In this document: one piece after another, positions 1 through 7,434 of the stretch
How the letters are laid out: every line of letters starts with the position of its first letter
Position numbering within the stretch: position 1 is the first letter of the stretch
From: Pseudomonadota bacterium
GTDB lineage: Bacteria > Pseudomonadota > Alphaproteobacteria > Sphingomonadales > Sphingomonadaceae
NCBI GenBank assembly: GCA_018240865.1
Contig: JAFEEY010000051.1
Coordinates: forward strand, 1-37,556
Length of the DNA: 37,556 nt
Direction of reading: 5' to 3'
The notes under the pieces: generated by a model
The model's database searches: none
Seen by the model: only the letters and a program-made list of their open reading frames with translations
What the model was told of the DNA's origin: nothing
Position numbers and translations under genes: made by a program

Positions 1-90
1 GAGGTGTATTCGCCCGGGCACCAGCCGCGGGCGTCGGGACCGACCGTCGACCGGATCGACGCCAGCAGCAGATACCGCCGGCTTCAGTGA
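1..90 (+). CDS. C-terminal remnant of an unidentified protein (partial)
   Basis: Frame 1 is open from the window edge to a TGA at 88-90 and gives about 29 residues, including the motif PTVDRIDASSRY. This loosely resembles the P-S-x-D-R-I-D-x-x-x-G-Y segment of some phage-type HNH-like proteins. The usual continuation (P-G-N-V) is absent, so the end may be frameshifted or truncated. It could be cargo, a flanking chromosomal gene cut by the insertion, or a chance open frame. Very low certainty because only 90 bases are visible. Confidence 0.2.
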   Translation, partial: EVYSPGHQPRASGPTVDRIDASSRYRRLQ

Positions 91-103
91 CGTTGCGCTG
101 GCT

Positions 104-946
104 TCACCGCCATGGCGATGCGGCGAGGTCGGAGCGATCGTGTCCGGGCAGGATCGCCGCGAACCTGCTCGGCAGGCGGGCCAGCGAGCATTCGGGCACA
201 TCGATGATCGCCCGCGTGTAGCGCGGCCCGGTCCAGGCCTTCCGCACCTCGTATCTACGTTGAGATAGCAGCGGATGCCCGACCAGCGCCGACACCGGCC
301 TTCCGCTCAGGCCCACGGCGATTGTCGCGGGAATCCGGCGGCCGCGCGCGACGATTTCATGCCGGGTCGACAGGAACGTGTCGTCGCCACCCTCACGGTA
401 GACGACGCCGCCGCCCAGGTCGATCGTCGCACGCAGCAGATCGCCGATGGGCGGGCGCTCTACGCGAAGCGACGCGATCCACTTCGGGGTGCCGGTCGCT
501 GGATCCCTGAGGTGAATGTCGATCGGCAGCGCGTTGCTGTGGATGGGCGCCCACCGCACCCGGTCGAGCATGTCCTTCGCGGGCATTCCCGCCATCGCCA
601 GCGCGTCGCGCAGGACCCGCGAGCAGCGCCAGGCCCACGCCGGCGGGTCCCATGGCAAGCTGCCGTCGATCGTTATCAGGCTTTCGCGGATCTCGGCACC
701 GCGACCTGCCCGCAGGATATCGGCGAATTCCTGCAGCCGCCTGGCGCGCCGCTTGGGCCCGAAGGCGTCGGGGACGATGACCCGGCGCTGATCGACCTGG
801 AGGAGATATCCCAGAGGGTGGCCGCATCCGACCGTCGATGGTGGCAGCCTGGTGAGGCCGGCGCCCGCGATCGCCGCCGCCACCTCGTCGTGCCTGTGCG
901 CCGGCAGCAGGTCGAGCAGCCATTGGATTTCGGGATGTTGCGGCAT
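104..946 (-). CDS. Unknown 280-residue protein paired with a dead TniA-like gene
   Basis: I do not recognise this protein. The reading frame extends further upstream, but the first credible start is the ATG at 946, 49 nt after the stop of the divergent TniA-like gene on the same strand. The two are therefore probably cotranscribed. The protein has no signal peptide, membrane segment or Cys cluster. It begins with an alpha-helical, charged N-terminus (MPQHPEIQWLLDLLPAHRHD) and ends in a basic C-terminus; the middle mixes predicted strands and helices and is rich in Trp, Arg and Asp. The stop lies at 104-106. Its position in the transposon, next to a transposase-derived protein, suggests a transposition-related or regulatory job, but that is inference from context only. 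Codon use looks normal for a GC-rich host, which supports a real gene. Confidence 0.6.
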   Translation of the reverse strand: MPQHPEIQWLLDLLPAHRHDEVAAAIAGAGLTRLPPSTVGCGHPLGYLLQVDQRRVIVPDAFGPKRRARRLQEFADILRAGRGAEIRESLITIDGSLPWDPPAWAWRCSRVLRDALAMAGMPAKDMLDRVRWAPIHSNALPIDIHLRDPATGTPKWIASLRVERPPIGDLLRATIDLGGGVVYREGGDDTFLSTRHEIVARGRRIPATIAVGLSGRPVSALVGHPLLSQRRYEVRKAWTGPRYTRAIIDVPECSLARLPSRFAAILPGHDRSDLAASPWR

Positions 947-995
947 CCGCCGACGATAGGCGGACGTCGCGGTATATTCGGTTAATGAGAAGCGC

Positions 996-2060
996 TCAGT
1001 CCCGGTCGTCGGCGAGGTCGAATAGCAGCGGCCGACCGCCGCTGTCGCCGAGCCGTTCGACGAGGACGGTCCCGAGGTTGGTGACGATAACGGACCTCGC
1101 CTGCTCCAGCGAAAGGACGGGATGCGTCGCCGGATCGAAGCCGGCCGTAGCACCGTCTTCCTCGTGACCCGCACGGGCGAGCAGGCGCAGCCGGCCGAGA
1201 CGCGGCCCGATCAATCGGGCGGTCGGGGCGCCGAACGGAAGTTCGGGCGACCGGCGTCCCGACATCACGATGCCGGACGACTGGAACCGCTTGATCAACC
1301 GCGTCCAGTCCGCCGCATAGGTGGATCCGAAGACGATCCGCGGCCGCACGGGGCCACCGGACAGGTTCGCTGACCGGAGCGTCGCGTCGTCGATGGCGGC
1401 GACGACCATGTCGGCGCTTGGCGGGGTCAAGGCGACGGCGTGGCCGATCGGCGCGCCCGTGAACAGGTCGATCGCCAACGTGAGGGTCGGACGCCTTGGA
1501 AAAGGCCGTTGCTCGGCGAAGATGTCGACCAGGCAATGGTCGAAGACGATGACCTCGCCGAACCATCGCGCCACCTCGTTCGCCTCCCGTCGGATCACCT
1601 CGCCGTTTTCGGTCTCCTCCTTGGCGATGGCCTGCAGCACGAACCGGCGCAGCGTCTCCCGCGCCGGCGGCTTGGTCCGGTCGCCCCAGCCGCGGGCGAC
1701 GGCATCGACGATGACGTTCGGCGTGCGGTCGCGGGTCGAGCCGAGCGCGGTGCCGATCCTGGCCTCTATCTCGGCGGCGCGCTCGGCCTTCACCGACGGC
1801 CGCTTCGGCACGACCGGTTCGCTGTATGGCGCCAGTGGGACGGGCGATCCCGTCCGCTCCCACACCTTGCACAGGCCGTAGAAGCGTGACCGGCCGATCC
1901 CGAGTTCGGCGGCGAAGCGATCGGCCTGTTCCGCCGAACGCCTCTCCAGCGCGAGGTAGCGCTTGATAACCTCCATGCGTGTCAGCGCCGCCGCGCGCTT
2001 CTCGAGCGTCAGCTCGAGCCAGCGCGGGTCGTCCCGCCAGTCCTCGCCATCGGCCGTCAT
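996..2060 (-). CDS. TniA/TnsB-like integrase paralogue, catalytically inactive
   Basis: About 354 residues from the ATG at 2060; the open frame continues upstream, but that part is low-complexity and overlaps the divergent gene. An N-terminal helical/HTH part (for example AAELGIGRSRFYGLCKVW) resembles TniA proteins. It is followed by an RNase H-like integrase core with FDHCLVD (D174) and TLAIDLFTGAPIGHAV, the usual first-Asp block. The second-Asp block reads IVFGSTYAADW where families have a D-N-G-x-E-F type motif. The third block reads FGAPTARLIG where TniA proteins have FGGHIERLIG, so Glu is replaced by Ala at residue 281. Two of three catalytic residues are thus missing, and the C-terminal beta-barrel and TnsC-contact region are absent (TniA is usually near 550 residues). 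It should bind DNA or partner proteins but not cut. The frame is open throughout, so it looks maintained rather than decayed. It is divergent from the tns operon. Confidence 0.75.
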   Translation of the reverse strand: MTADGEDWRDDPRWLELTLEKRAAALTRMEVIKRYLALERRSAEQADRFAAELGIGRSRFYGLCKVWERTGSPVPLAPYSEPVVPKRPSVKAERAAEIEARIGTALGSTRDRTPNVIVDAVARGWGDRTKPPARETLRRFVLQAIAKEETENGEVIRREANEVARWFGEVIVFDHCLVDIFAEQRPFPRRPTLTLAIDLFTGAPIGHAVALTPPSADMVVAAIDDATLRSANLSGGPVRPRIVFGSTYAADWTRLIKRFQSSGIVMSGRRSPELPFGAPTARLIGPRLGRLRLLARAGHEEDGATAGFDPATHPVLSLEQARSVIVTNLGTVLVERLGDSGGRPLLFDLADDRD

Positions 2061-2143
2061 GAACGCCCCTGCATCATCGCGCGCGACGATAGGCGATCGT
2101 TCCTGTGGCAGCAAGAAGCGCGTCAGCGCGCGCTGCCACGAAG

Positions 2144-2204
2144 GAACGTGATCGGAATGGGATTGACAGGGCACAGCTTTTCCTCTCTTGTTACTATCAC
2201 GTTC
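2144..2204. promoter_or_regulatory. Inverted repeat in the divergent intergenic region
   Basis: The gap between the two divergent transcription units of the transposon contains perfect 9-bp arms, GAACGTGAT at 2144-2152 and ATCACGTTC at 2196-2204, separated by 43 bp. A TTGACA hexamer lies at 2163-2168 and TACTAT at 2192-2197, but the 23-bp spacing is poor for a sigma-70 promoter, so I do not claim one. An operator for a transposon-encoded regulator, or a pair of transposase binding sites, would fit. Evidence is the palindrome and its position only. Confidence 0.4.
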
Positions 2205-2225
2205 AGGCAGGATGAGTCGTCTGAT

Positions 2226-2663
2226 ATGAGTGGAATGGAATGTGCGGTCGCGACGGTGCGACTGATGACGAGACTGGTTCCGACGATGCGGCCTTCCGCA
2301 AAGGGCGTGGTGGAGCGCCACCACCGCGCGATGGTGTTTGAGCAGGCTCGCAGGGCGATGTCGGCGACGGCGTCGGAGCCGGGGTCGGGCGTTCTCGGCC
2401 CGCTCGCCATCCACGCCTCGCTTCGCCCCGTCGGCTCGTTCGCCACCGAAGCCGTGCTGGCGCTGCTGGGGGAAACGGCGGCCCCGGTGCCATTCGACGC
2501 CGTCGTCGCGGCTCTCGGCTCGCGCGTCGCGGCGCGCTTCGCGGTGCTCGAGCTCGTCGGGCGCGGGGCAGTCCGCGTCCTGACGCCCGGCTATCTTTCC
2601 GGCGCGACGTTGGTGGAGGCCTGCCAGCATTCCGCACTGGCGGGAGGTGGCGGATGGCACTGA
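2226..2663 (+). CDS. Small winged-helix-like protein, first gene of the tns operon
   Basis: About 145 residues from the ATG at 2226; earlier starts at 2148 or a later one at 2235 are possible. I know no named family for it. The C-terminal 60 residues (around ATEAVLALLGETAAPVPFDA to RGAVRVLTPG) have a helix-helix-helix-strand pattern like the winged-helix C-terminal domain of TnsA: a V-L-x-L-L helix, a second helix, a recognition-like helix with L-V-G-R-G, then a short hydrophobic strand. The N-terminal 60 residues are basic and helical (VERHHRAMVFEQARRAM). There is no nuclease motif. The last 10 nt overlap the next gene, so it is translated as part of the transposition operon. A DNA-binding accessory subunit, or a TnsA-C-like adaptor to TnsC, is a guess. 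Confidence 0.55.
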   Translation: MSGMECAVATVRLMTRLVPTMRPSAKGVVERHHRAMVFEQARRAMSATASEPGSGVLGPLAIHASLRPVGSFATEAVLALLGETAAPVPFDAVVAALGSRVAARFAVLELVGRGAVRVLTPGYLSGATLVEACQHSALAGGGGWH

Positions 2664-3412
2664 GGTTCGACGGATGGACGTTCGCGGGCGGACGTCTCAG
2701 CGAAAGGGTCGAGCGGGTGCTCGCCCACGCGATCGGCACCGAGTTCCTCCCTTCGATGCCGCCCTGCGCCAAGCGGGCGCACGACCGAGCGCTCAGGGAG
2801 CTCCGCGATGCAGGGCTGCCCTACGTGTCCTACGAGGCGGTGCGGCGGCGGATGGCGGTGATCCAGCGCTGGTTCGATCTGCGCCGCGAGATGCGCTGGA
2901 CGTTCAACCGCCAGATCCCGATCGACCTGATCGTGGTTGACGCGGACGGCGCGCCTATCGGCAGGCCGCTCATCACGCTCTCGGGGTTCGTTAGGGTCGA
3001 GGGGGATCAGGGCTGGCTCGACGCCAGGGCCGAGGTCAGCTTCCCGAGCGCCGCGTCCAGGACGCCGATGGGCGTGTGGCGCGCCACGGAGTGGAGGGAC
3101 GGTCCTCCCCATTTGAAGGACAGGGCGGCGGAGTGGGGCGTCGGTGACGCTCGCGGCGGATCGGGACGCGCCACCTTCCGCCGGCGCGCCCGGCTCGCGC
3201 GGGTGGTGGACGACGCGAAGTCCGTTCTGGGCATCTTCCACAGGCGCGGCCACGCCCTGTCGTTCGGATTCCTGGTGTCCGAGCTCGGCTCGCGCTGCGG
3301 GGTAGAGGCCGCCGTCCGCCACCTCATCCGGGAAGGCAAGCTCTGGTCGCCCGAGGAACACGAGTTCGGCGACGACAGCATGATCCACTTGGCATCCGAC
3401 GATGCCAACTGA
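2654..3412 (+). CDS. TnsB-like fragment fused to a winged-helix-like tail
   Basis: A protein of 252 residues starting at the ATG at 2654, inside the end of the preceding gene. Residues about 45-86 (RALRELRDAGLPYVSYEAVR and on) resemble the helical region before the catalytic core of TniA/TnsB. Residues 89-109 (PIDLIVVDADGAPIGRPLIT) closely match the TnsB of this same element (VDLVVVDENGRPIGRPWIT). The preceding block with the catalytic Asp-His is missing, and homology ends right after this match. Residues about 110-180 are unfamiliar and arginine-rich. Residues about 183-247 (AKSVLGIFHRRG, VRHLIREGKLW, FGDDSMIHL) look like a winged helix similar to the TnsA C-terminal domain. It cannot be an active transposase. 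It may be a deletion derivative or a true accessory protein; the intact frame and tight overlaps on both sides favour translation. Confidence 0.55.
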   Translation: MALRFDGWTFAGGRLSERVERVLAHAIGTEFLPSMPPCAKRAHDRALRELRDAGLPYVSYEAVRRRMAVIQRWFDLRREMRWTFNRQIPIDLIVVDADGAPIGRPLITLSGFVRVEGDQGWLDARAEVSFPSAASRTPMGVWRATEWRDGPPHLKDRAAEWGVGDARGGSGRATFRRRARLARVVDDAKSVLGIFHRRGHALSFGFLVSELGSRCGVEAAVRHLIREGKLWSPEEHEFGDDSMIHLASDDAN

Positions 3413-4142
3413 CGGCGCGTTGGTCGCGAGGCCGGACGGACCGCAGGAACCGATGCCGGTCCCCGCGCCGCGGAACCGGCATGGTGCGGGTGCCGGCTTC
3501 CTGCTGCCGGACCTCGCGTCCGATCTCGTCCGTGATCCGTCGCGCCGCACCAGCTCGCAGTCCTGCACCGGCGAGTTCATGTCGTTGACGACCTCGAAGC
3601 GGCTGGTGTTCGAGAGCGCCGGCGAGCGCGACCTGCTGGTCATGCTGGACGTCGACTACCGCACGGTCGAGTTGGTCTCGCAGCCCGAGCGGTTCCGCGT
3701 CCACAACGGCTCGCGCTGGACCACCTACGTGCCCGACGTGTTCGCGGCGTCGGTTCACGGCGAGCGCTGCTACTTCCAGGTCAAGCCGGGCGCACGGTTC
3801 GGCGCTGATCCCACGCTCAAGGGCCGGCTCGAGTCCATCGAGGCCGAGAGCGCCGCCCGTGACGCCGTCCACCGCCTCTGCCCGCGCGAGGCGCTGCGCG
3901 TGGGCACGCGGCTCTCCAACGCCCGGTGGATCCATGCGGCGGCGACCGCGATCGATCCCCTCGAGGCGCGCAGGGTCTACGCCATCCTGCGCAGCTTCGC
4001 GTCGCCTTGCCGCATAGGCGACCTGCGCGCCGCCGGCCTCGACGTTCGGCTCCGCAACTGCCTGCTCGGCCTCGTCGGACACCGCGAGGTCGCGATCGCG
4101 CTCGGCGCGGTCATCGACGACGAACTGGAAGTCTACTGGTGA
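3402..4142 (+). CDS. tnsA: TnsA-like endonuclease
   Basis: In Tn7-type elements TnsA cuts the 5' strands at the transposon ends while TnsB cuts and joins the 3' strands, giving cut-and-paste movement. This 246-residue protein shows the restriction-enzyme-like core: FESAGERDLLVMLDVD (E71/E75), then QPERFRV, YVPDVFA (D112) and YFQVKPG (Q126, K128), the order and spacing expected of TnsA. The C-terminal 55 residues (YAILRSFASPCRIGDLRAAG onward) form the usual winged-helix domain that contacts TnsC. The start at 3402 overlaps the previous stop by 11 nt. The first 55 residues are proline- and arginine-rich and less conserved, so a later start at 3579 is possible. The stop TGA shares its A with the ATG of tnsB. 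Confidence 0.85.
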   Translation: MPTDGALVARPDGPQEPMPVPAPRNRHGAGAGFLLPDLASDLVRDPSRRTSSQSCTGEFMSLTTSKRLVFESAGERDLLVMLDVDYRTVELVSQPERFRVHNGSRWTTYVPDVFAASVHGERCYFQVKPGARFGADPTLKGRLESIEAESAARDAVHRLCPREALRVGTRLSNARWIHAAATAIDPLEARRVYAILRSFASPCRIGDLRAAGLDVRLRNCLLGLVGHREVAIALGAVIDDELEVYW

Positions 4143-6346
4143 TGGAACACGCTCCCTCCAACAGGCTGGCGATCGGCGTCGGCGACACCCTCCAGATCGG
4201 TGAGCCCTCGGACAATCTCCTCAAGGTCGTCCGGCGCACGCGCGGGGGTTGGGTCGTCCAGCCGCACGGTTCGGACACCACGGAATTCGTGGCGGATCTC
4301 GATCTGGTGGTCGCCTACCACGGCCGGCGCCTTAGGCGCTGGGCCTGCGATCTCGAGGGCCTCGACGAGCGCGTCGCCGCCAAGCTCAAGTCGGCGTTCG
4401 ACGCCTGGCCGCCGCACTGCCAGCGCGAGTGCATTCGCCGGCTCGCCTTCGTGAAGGCGCTCGATGCGGTTCGCGACTGCCACCGCAGCGTCGACGCCGC
4501 GGCGATGGCGGTTGTCCCGGATGTCTGGGAGCGCATGTCGTCCGAATGGCAGGATCGCGAACGCGAGGCCGCATCGACCGCGGCCGCCAAGGTGCGGCGG
4601 CGTGACGGCGCGGAACCCGACGCCGAACCCGCGCGGATGAAGGTGGTCGGGATGCCGCAGCCGTCGACCGTCGCGACCTGGTATTTTACCTGGATCGACT
4701 CCGGACGCAACGAGTTGGCCCTGATGCCGGACTACGGCAGGCGGGGTCATCGCGATCCCCGCTACCCGGTGGCGAAGTCAGAGGACGAGACGGACACCTA
4801 CCAGCTCATGGAGGAGGCCGCGAAGGGCGCGTATCTCGATCTCATCAAGCGCTCCAAGCAGGTCGCCTACGAGTTCTACCGCAAGCTCTGCGTGGCGAGC
4901 GGCATCCCGGTCGTGGCATCCCGCACTTTCCGGCGCTTCCTGCAGAAGCACTACGACGACTACGACCGCTGCGTCGCGCGCGAGGGGAAGAAGGCGGCCT
5001 GGCTCAAGTTCGGGATCTTCGTGCTCCGCGACCTGCCCGACCGCCCGCTGGAGGAGGTGGAGGTCGACCATTGCCTCGTCGACTTGGTCGTCGTCGACGA
5101 GAACGGCCGTCCGATCGGCCGACCCTGGATCACCGTATTCCTGGACCGCGCGACCAAGTGCATCGTCGGCATCCACGTCAGCTTCCTGCCTCCGAGCTAC
5201 ATGACGATCCAGCGCGCCCTCGCGCACAGCATGTATGAGAAGGACCTTTCGGCGTTCCCCGGGCTAAAGAACGACTGGCCGTGCTTCGGTCTGGTCGAGT
5301 GGTTGATCAGCGACCGCGGCAAGGAGTTCCTGAGCCGCAGCTTCCGAACCGCCTGCCTGCTGCTGCACGTCTATCCCATCGCGCTGCCCGGCCGGAAGCC
5401 GTGGTTGAAGGCCGCGGTCGAGCGCATCTTCCGCACCGTCCACGCCCGGGTCTTCGACCTCCAGGAAGGGACGACCAAGGCGTGGAACCCCGACACCTAC
5501 AACTCGGCCAAGCGCGCGAAGGTGTCCCGGCCCGAGTTCGACCGGATGCTGGTCGAGTGGATCGTCGACGACTACCATCAGGCACCGCACCCGGCGCTCC
5601 GCCGCAAATACGGCCGGGACATGACGCCGCATGAGGCCTGGACTCTACTCGTGGAGCGCTATGGCGTCCGCTGGGCACCCGACCCCGACAACGCGTACCG
5701 CATCACCGGCGAGATCTTCGAGCGCAAGATCCTGTCGACCGGAATCCACATCAAGAACCAGATCTACGTCGACGAGCCCCTGCTCGCGCGCCTCCTGCGC
5801 CGCACCGGGGCAAAGGACCGCATGTGGACGTTCCGGCGCGACCGAGCCGACCTCGGGCGCATCTGGATCCTCGTCGAGGGCGAGGGATGGCTGGAGATCC
5901 GCAACATCGACTTCGCGCTGACGGACGGCGTCTCCGAGCAGCAGTATGCGATCTGGAGGGGCGACGCCATCGATCACGTCGGACGCGATGAGGTGCCCTG
6001 CGTCGAGGATCTCGCCGAGGCCCGCCTCCGTGTGGAAGCGGCGCGCGCCCGGGCCCTGGAGGGCGGCACGACGCTCGCCACCGCGCTGAAGTGGGCTCGC
6101 TATGGGGACATGGGCGACACGTTCACCCCCGTGCCGGGCTTCGGATCGGGCGGTCGATTGCTGGCGGTGCCGGCGCAGGCCTTGCTCCCGGCGCCGCCGG
6201 CAGACGCCACGCCGGTCGAGGATGAGGTCGATCCCGCCGACGAGGTCGGCGACACGCCCGCCGTCGCGACCCTGGAGGCCGACGCGTCGCTGCTGGCCGA
6301 CATCGAATCCGAGGCGATGCGGCTCATCAGGGAGATGCAGTCATGA
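4142..6346 (+). CDS. tnsB: TnsB/TniA-family DDE transposase
   Basis: The transposase that binds the transposon ends and catalyses 3' cleavage and strand transfer. It has 734 residues starting from the ATG in the TGATG junction with tnsA. The RNase H-like core carries the complete triad: D309 in VEVDHCLVD, D391 in LISDRGKEF and E427 in WLKAAVERIFRT, with the D-to-E gap of 35 residues typical of the rve family. The N-terminal 300 residues contain helical DNA-binding domains (for example VVASRTFRRFLQKHYDDY). After the core comes a mu-transposase-like beta-barrel (KILSTGIHIKNQIYVDEPLL) and an acidic, Ala-rich C-terminal tail of the kind used to contact TnsC. It overlaps tnsC by 4 nt. All key residues are intact, in contrast to the degenerate relatives at 996-2060 and 2654-3412. 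Confidence 0.92.
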   Translation: MEHAPSNRLAIGVGDTLQIGEPSDNLLKVVRRTRGGWVVQPHGSDTTEFVADLDLVVAYHGRRLRRWACDLEGLDERVAAKLKSAFDAWPPHCQRECIRRLAFVKALDAVRDCHRSVDAAAMAVVPDVWERMSSEWQDREREAASTAAAKVRRRDGAEPDAEPARMKVVGMPQPSTVATWYFTWIDSGRNELALMPDYGRRGHRDPRYPVAKSEDETDTYQLMEEAAKGAYLDLIKRSKQVAYEFYRKLCVASGIPVVASRTFRRFLQKHYDDYDRCVAREGKKAAWLKFGIFVLRDLPDRPLEEVEVDHCLVDLVVVDENGRPIGRPWITVFLDRATKCIVGIHVSFLPPSYMTIQRALAHSMYEKDLSAFPGLKNDWPCFGLVEWLISDRGKEFLSRSFRTACLLLHVYPIALPGRKPWLKAAVERIFRTVHARVFDLQEGTTKAWNPDTYNSAKRAKVSRPEFDRMLVEWIVDDYHQAPHPALRRKYGRDMTPHEAWTLLVERYGVRWAPDPDNAYRITGEIFERKILSTGIHIKNQIYVDEPLLARLLRRTGAKDRMWTFRRDRADLGRIWILVEGEGWLEIRNIDFALTDGVSEQQYAIWRGDAIDHVGRDEVPCVEDLAEARLRVEAARARALEGGTTLATALKWARYGDMGDTFTPVPGFGSGGRLLAVPAQALLPAPPADATPVEDEVDPADEVGDTPAVATLEADASLLADIESEAMRLIREMQS

Positions 6347-7431
6347 GCGAGTTGACGGGATACGAGCCGGGCGAGGTCGCCGCGGCGACGCTCGCGGCCA
6401 GGCTCGAGAACGGCATCATCCCCCATCCGTCCATGAAGGCGGCGCAGAAGGCGCTGCGCATGCATCAGCTCCGCAGCTTGCCCCTGGATGGACGCGGGCC
6501 GCAGCCCGGGCACCTCCTGATGCTAACGGGCGCGCCGGGCGCCGGCAAGACCACGCTGCTGCGGCAGCACAAGCGGCAGTTCGACGATGTGCGCGACGAG
6601 GACGGTCTTCGCATCACCGCCGTGCTCGCGGAGATGCCGAGCCCGTGCACCAAGAAGGGCGTGGTCGAGGCGATCTTCCGCGCGATGCGCCACGAGGTTC
6701 CGCGCGACTGGAACTCGGCGGACATCATCGAGGAGATCGCGAATCTGGTCCAGAAGCACCACACCCTCCTCATCATGCTGGATGAGGCCGACCGCATCTT
6801 CGGCGTCGACACGGACGCGGTCGCCAAGTTCCTCGTCTCGCTGCTCAACGTCGTGAAGGCGCAGTTCGTGCTGGCCGGCGCGCCGCGCATCCTCAACCTC
6901 AACACCGGATACGGGCTCGAACGCCGGACCGAGGAGGACATCGTGCTCGCGCCCTACCGGTGGGACACGTCGGAGGGGCAGCGCAACTTCCGTGCCCTGC
7001 TCGAGGTGTTCGACATTCGGCTTGGGCTGGGGGCGCCGGTCGGCTTGAAGGAGTTCGACCTGGCGCGGCGGATCTACGTCGCGACGGGGGGTCACGTCGG
7101 GATCGTGTCGAAGCTGCTCGTGGCGACCCTGCGCCGCGCGGCGGAGGGCGGTCGGACGTTCGACCGGAAGCTGCTCGGCGAGGTCTGGATGGACCTTCGC
7201 CGCAAGGATGTCGAGCAGGAGGCGATCGACTTCGACTGCGATGTCCTGCTCAACCCCGCGAAGCCGCAGCCTTCCGTCCCGGCGTCCCAGAACCCGTTCC
7301 TGTGCAAGTCGGAAAAGGTGAAGGACATCTGGATCGCGCAGATCGAGGCGGCGGCGCGGGCGGCGGCGGACGCCGAGGCTCAGCGCAGGGCTCGGCGCAG
7401 GATCGGCCAGCGGTCGGTCGCGAAGGCCTGA
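6343..7431 (+). CDS. tnsC: TnsC/TniB AAA+ transposition regulator
   Basis: An ATP-dependent regulator that polymerises on target DNA and links the TniQ target selector to the TnsAB transposase. It has 362 residues with a clear Walker A, TGAPGAGKTT (residues 62-71, K69), and Walker B, LLIMLDEAD (D147, E148). A sensor-1-like VLAGAPRI lies near residue 178, and an arginine-containing ERRTEED segment near residue 193 may supply the arginine finger. The C-terminus has the TniB-like NPFLCKSEKVKDIW motif, then an Ala/Arg-rich helix and a basic end. The ATG overlaps the tnsB stop (ATGA), and the next gene starts 3 nt after its stop, so subunit ratios are probably set by translational coupling. Length and motifs fit the TnsC/TniB family well. 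Confidence 0.9.
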   Translation: MSELTGYEPGEVAAATLAARLENGIIPHPSMKAAQKALRMHQLRSLPLDGRGPQPGHLLMLTGAPGAGKTTLLRQHKRQFDDVRDEDGLRITAVLAEMPSPCTKKGVVEAIFRAMRHEVPRDWNSADIIEEIANLVQKHHTLLIMLDEADRIFGVDTDAVAKFLVSLLNVVKAQFVLAGAPRILNLNTGYGLERRTEEDIVLAPYRWDTSEGQRNFRALLEVFDIRLGLGAPVGLKEFDLARRIYVATGGHVGIVSKLLVATLRRAAEGGRTFDRKLLGEVWMDLRRKDVEQEAIDFDCDVLLNPAKPQPSVPASQNPFLCKSEKVKDIWIAQIEAAARAAADAEAQRRARRRIGQRSVAKA

Positions 7432-7434
7432 ACG

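Noticed and set aside
947..1174. N-terminal extension of the 280-residue protein
   Set aside because: It overlaps the end of the TniA-like gene on the same strand and has Ser/Arg/Pro shadow composition; the ATG at 946 leaves a normal intergenic gap.
2163..2197. Sigma-70 promoter from TTGACA and TACTAT
   Set aside because: The spacing is 23 bp, well beyond the usual 16-19 bp, and no better -10 is in place; kept only as a note under the inverted repeat.
2061..2660. N-terminal extension of the dead TniA-like gene upstream of 2060
   Set aside because: The extension is Arg/His-rich low complexity without integrase homology and is antisense to the coding sequence of the gene at 2226.
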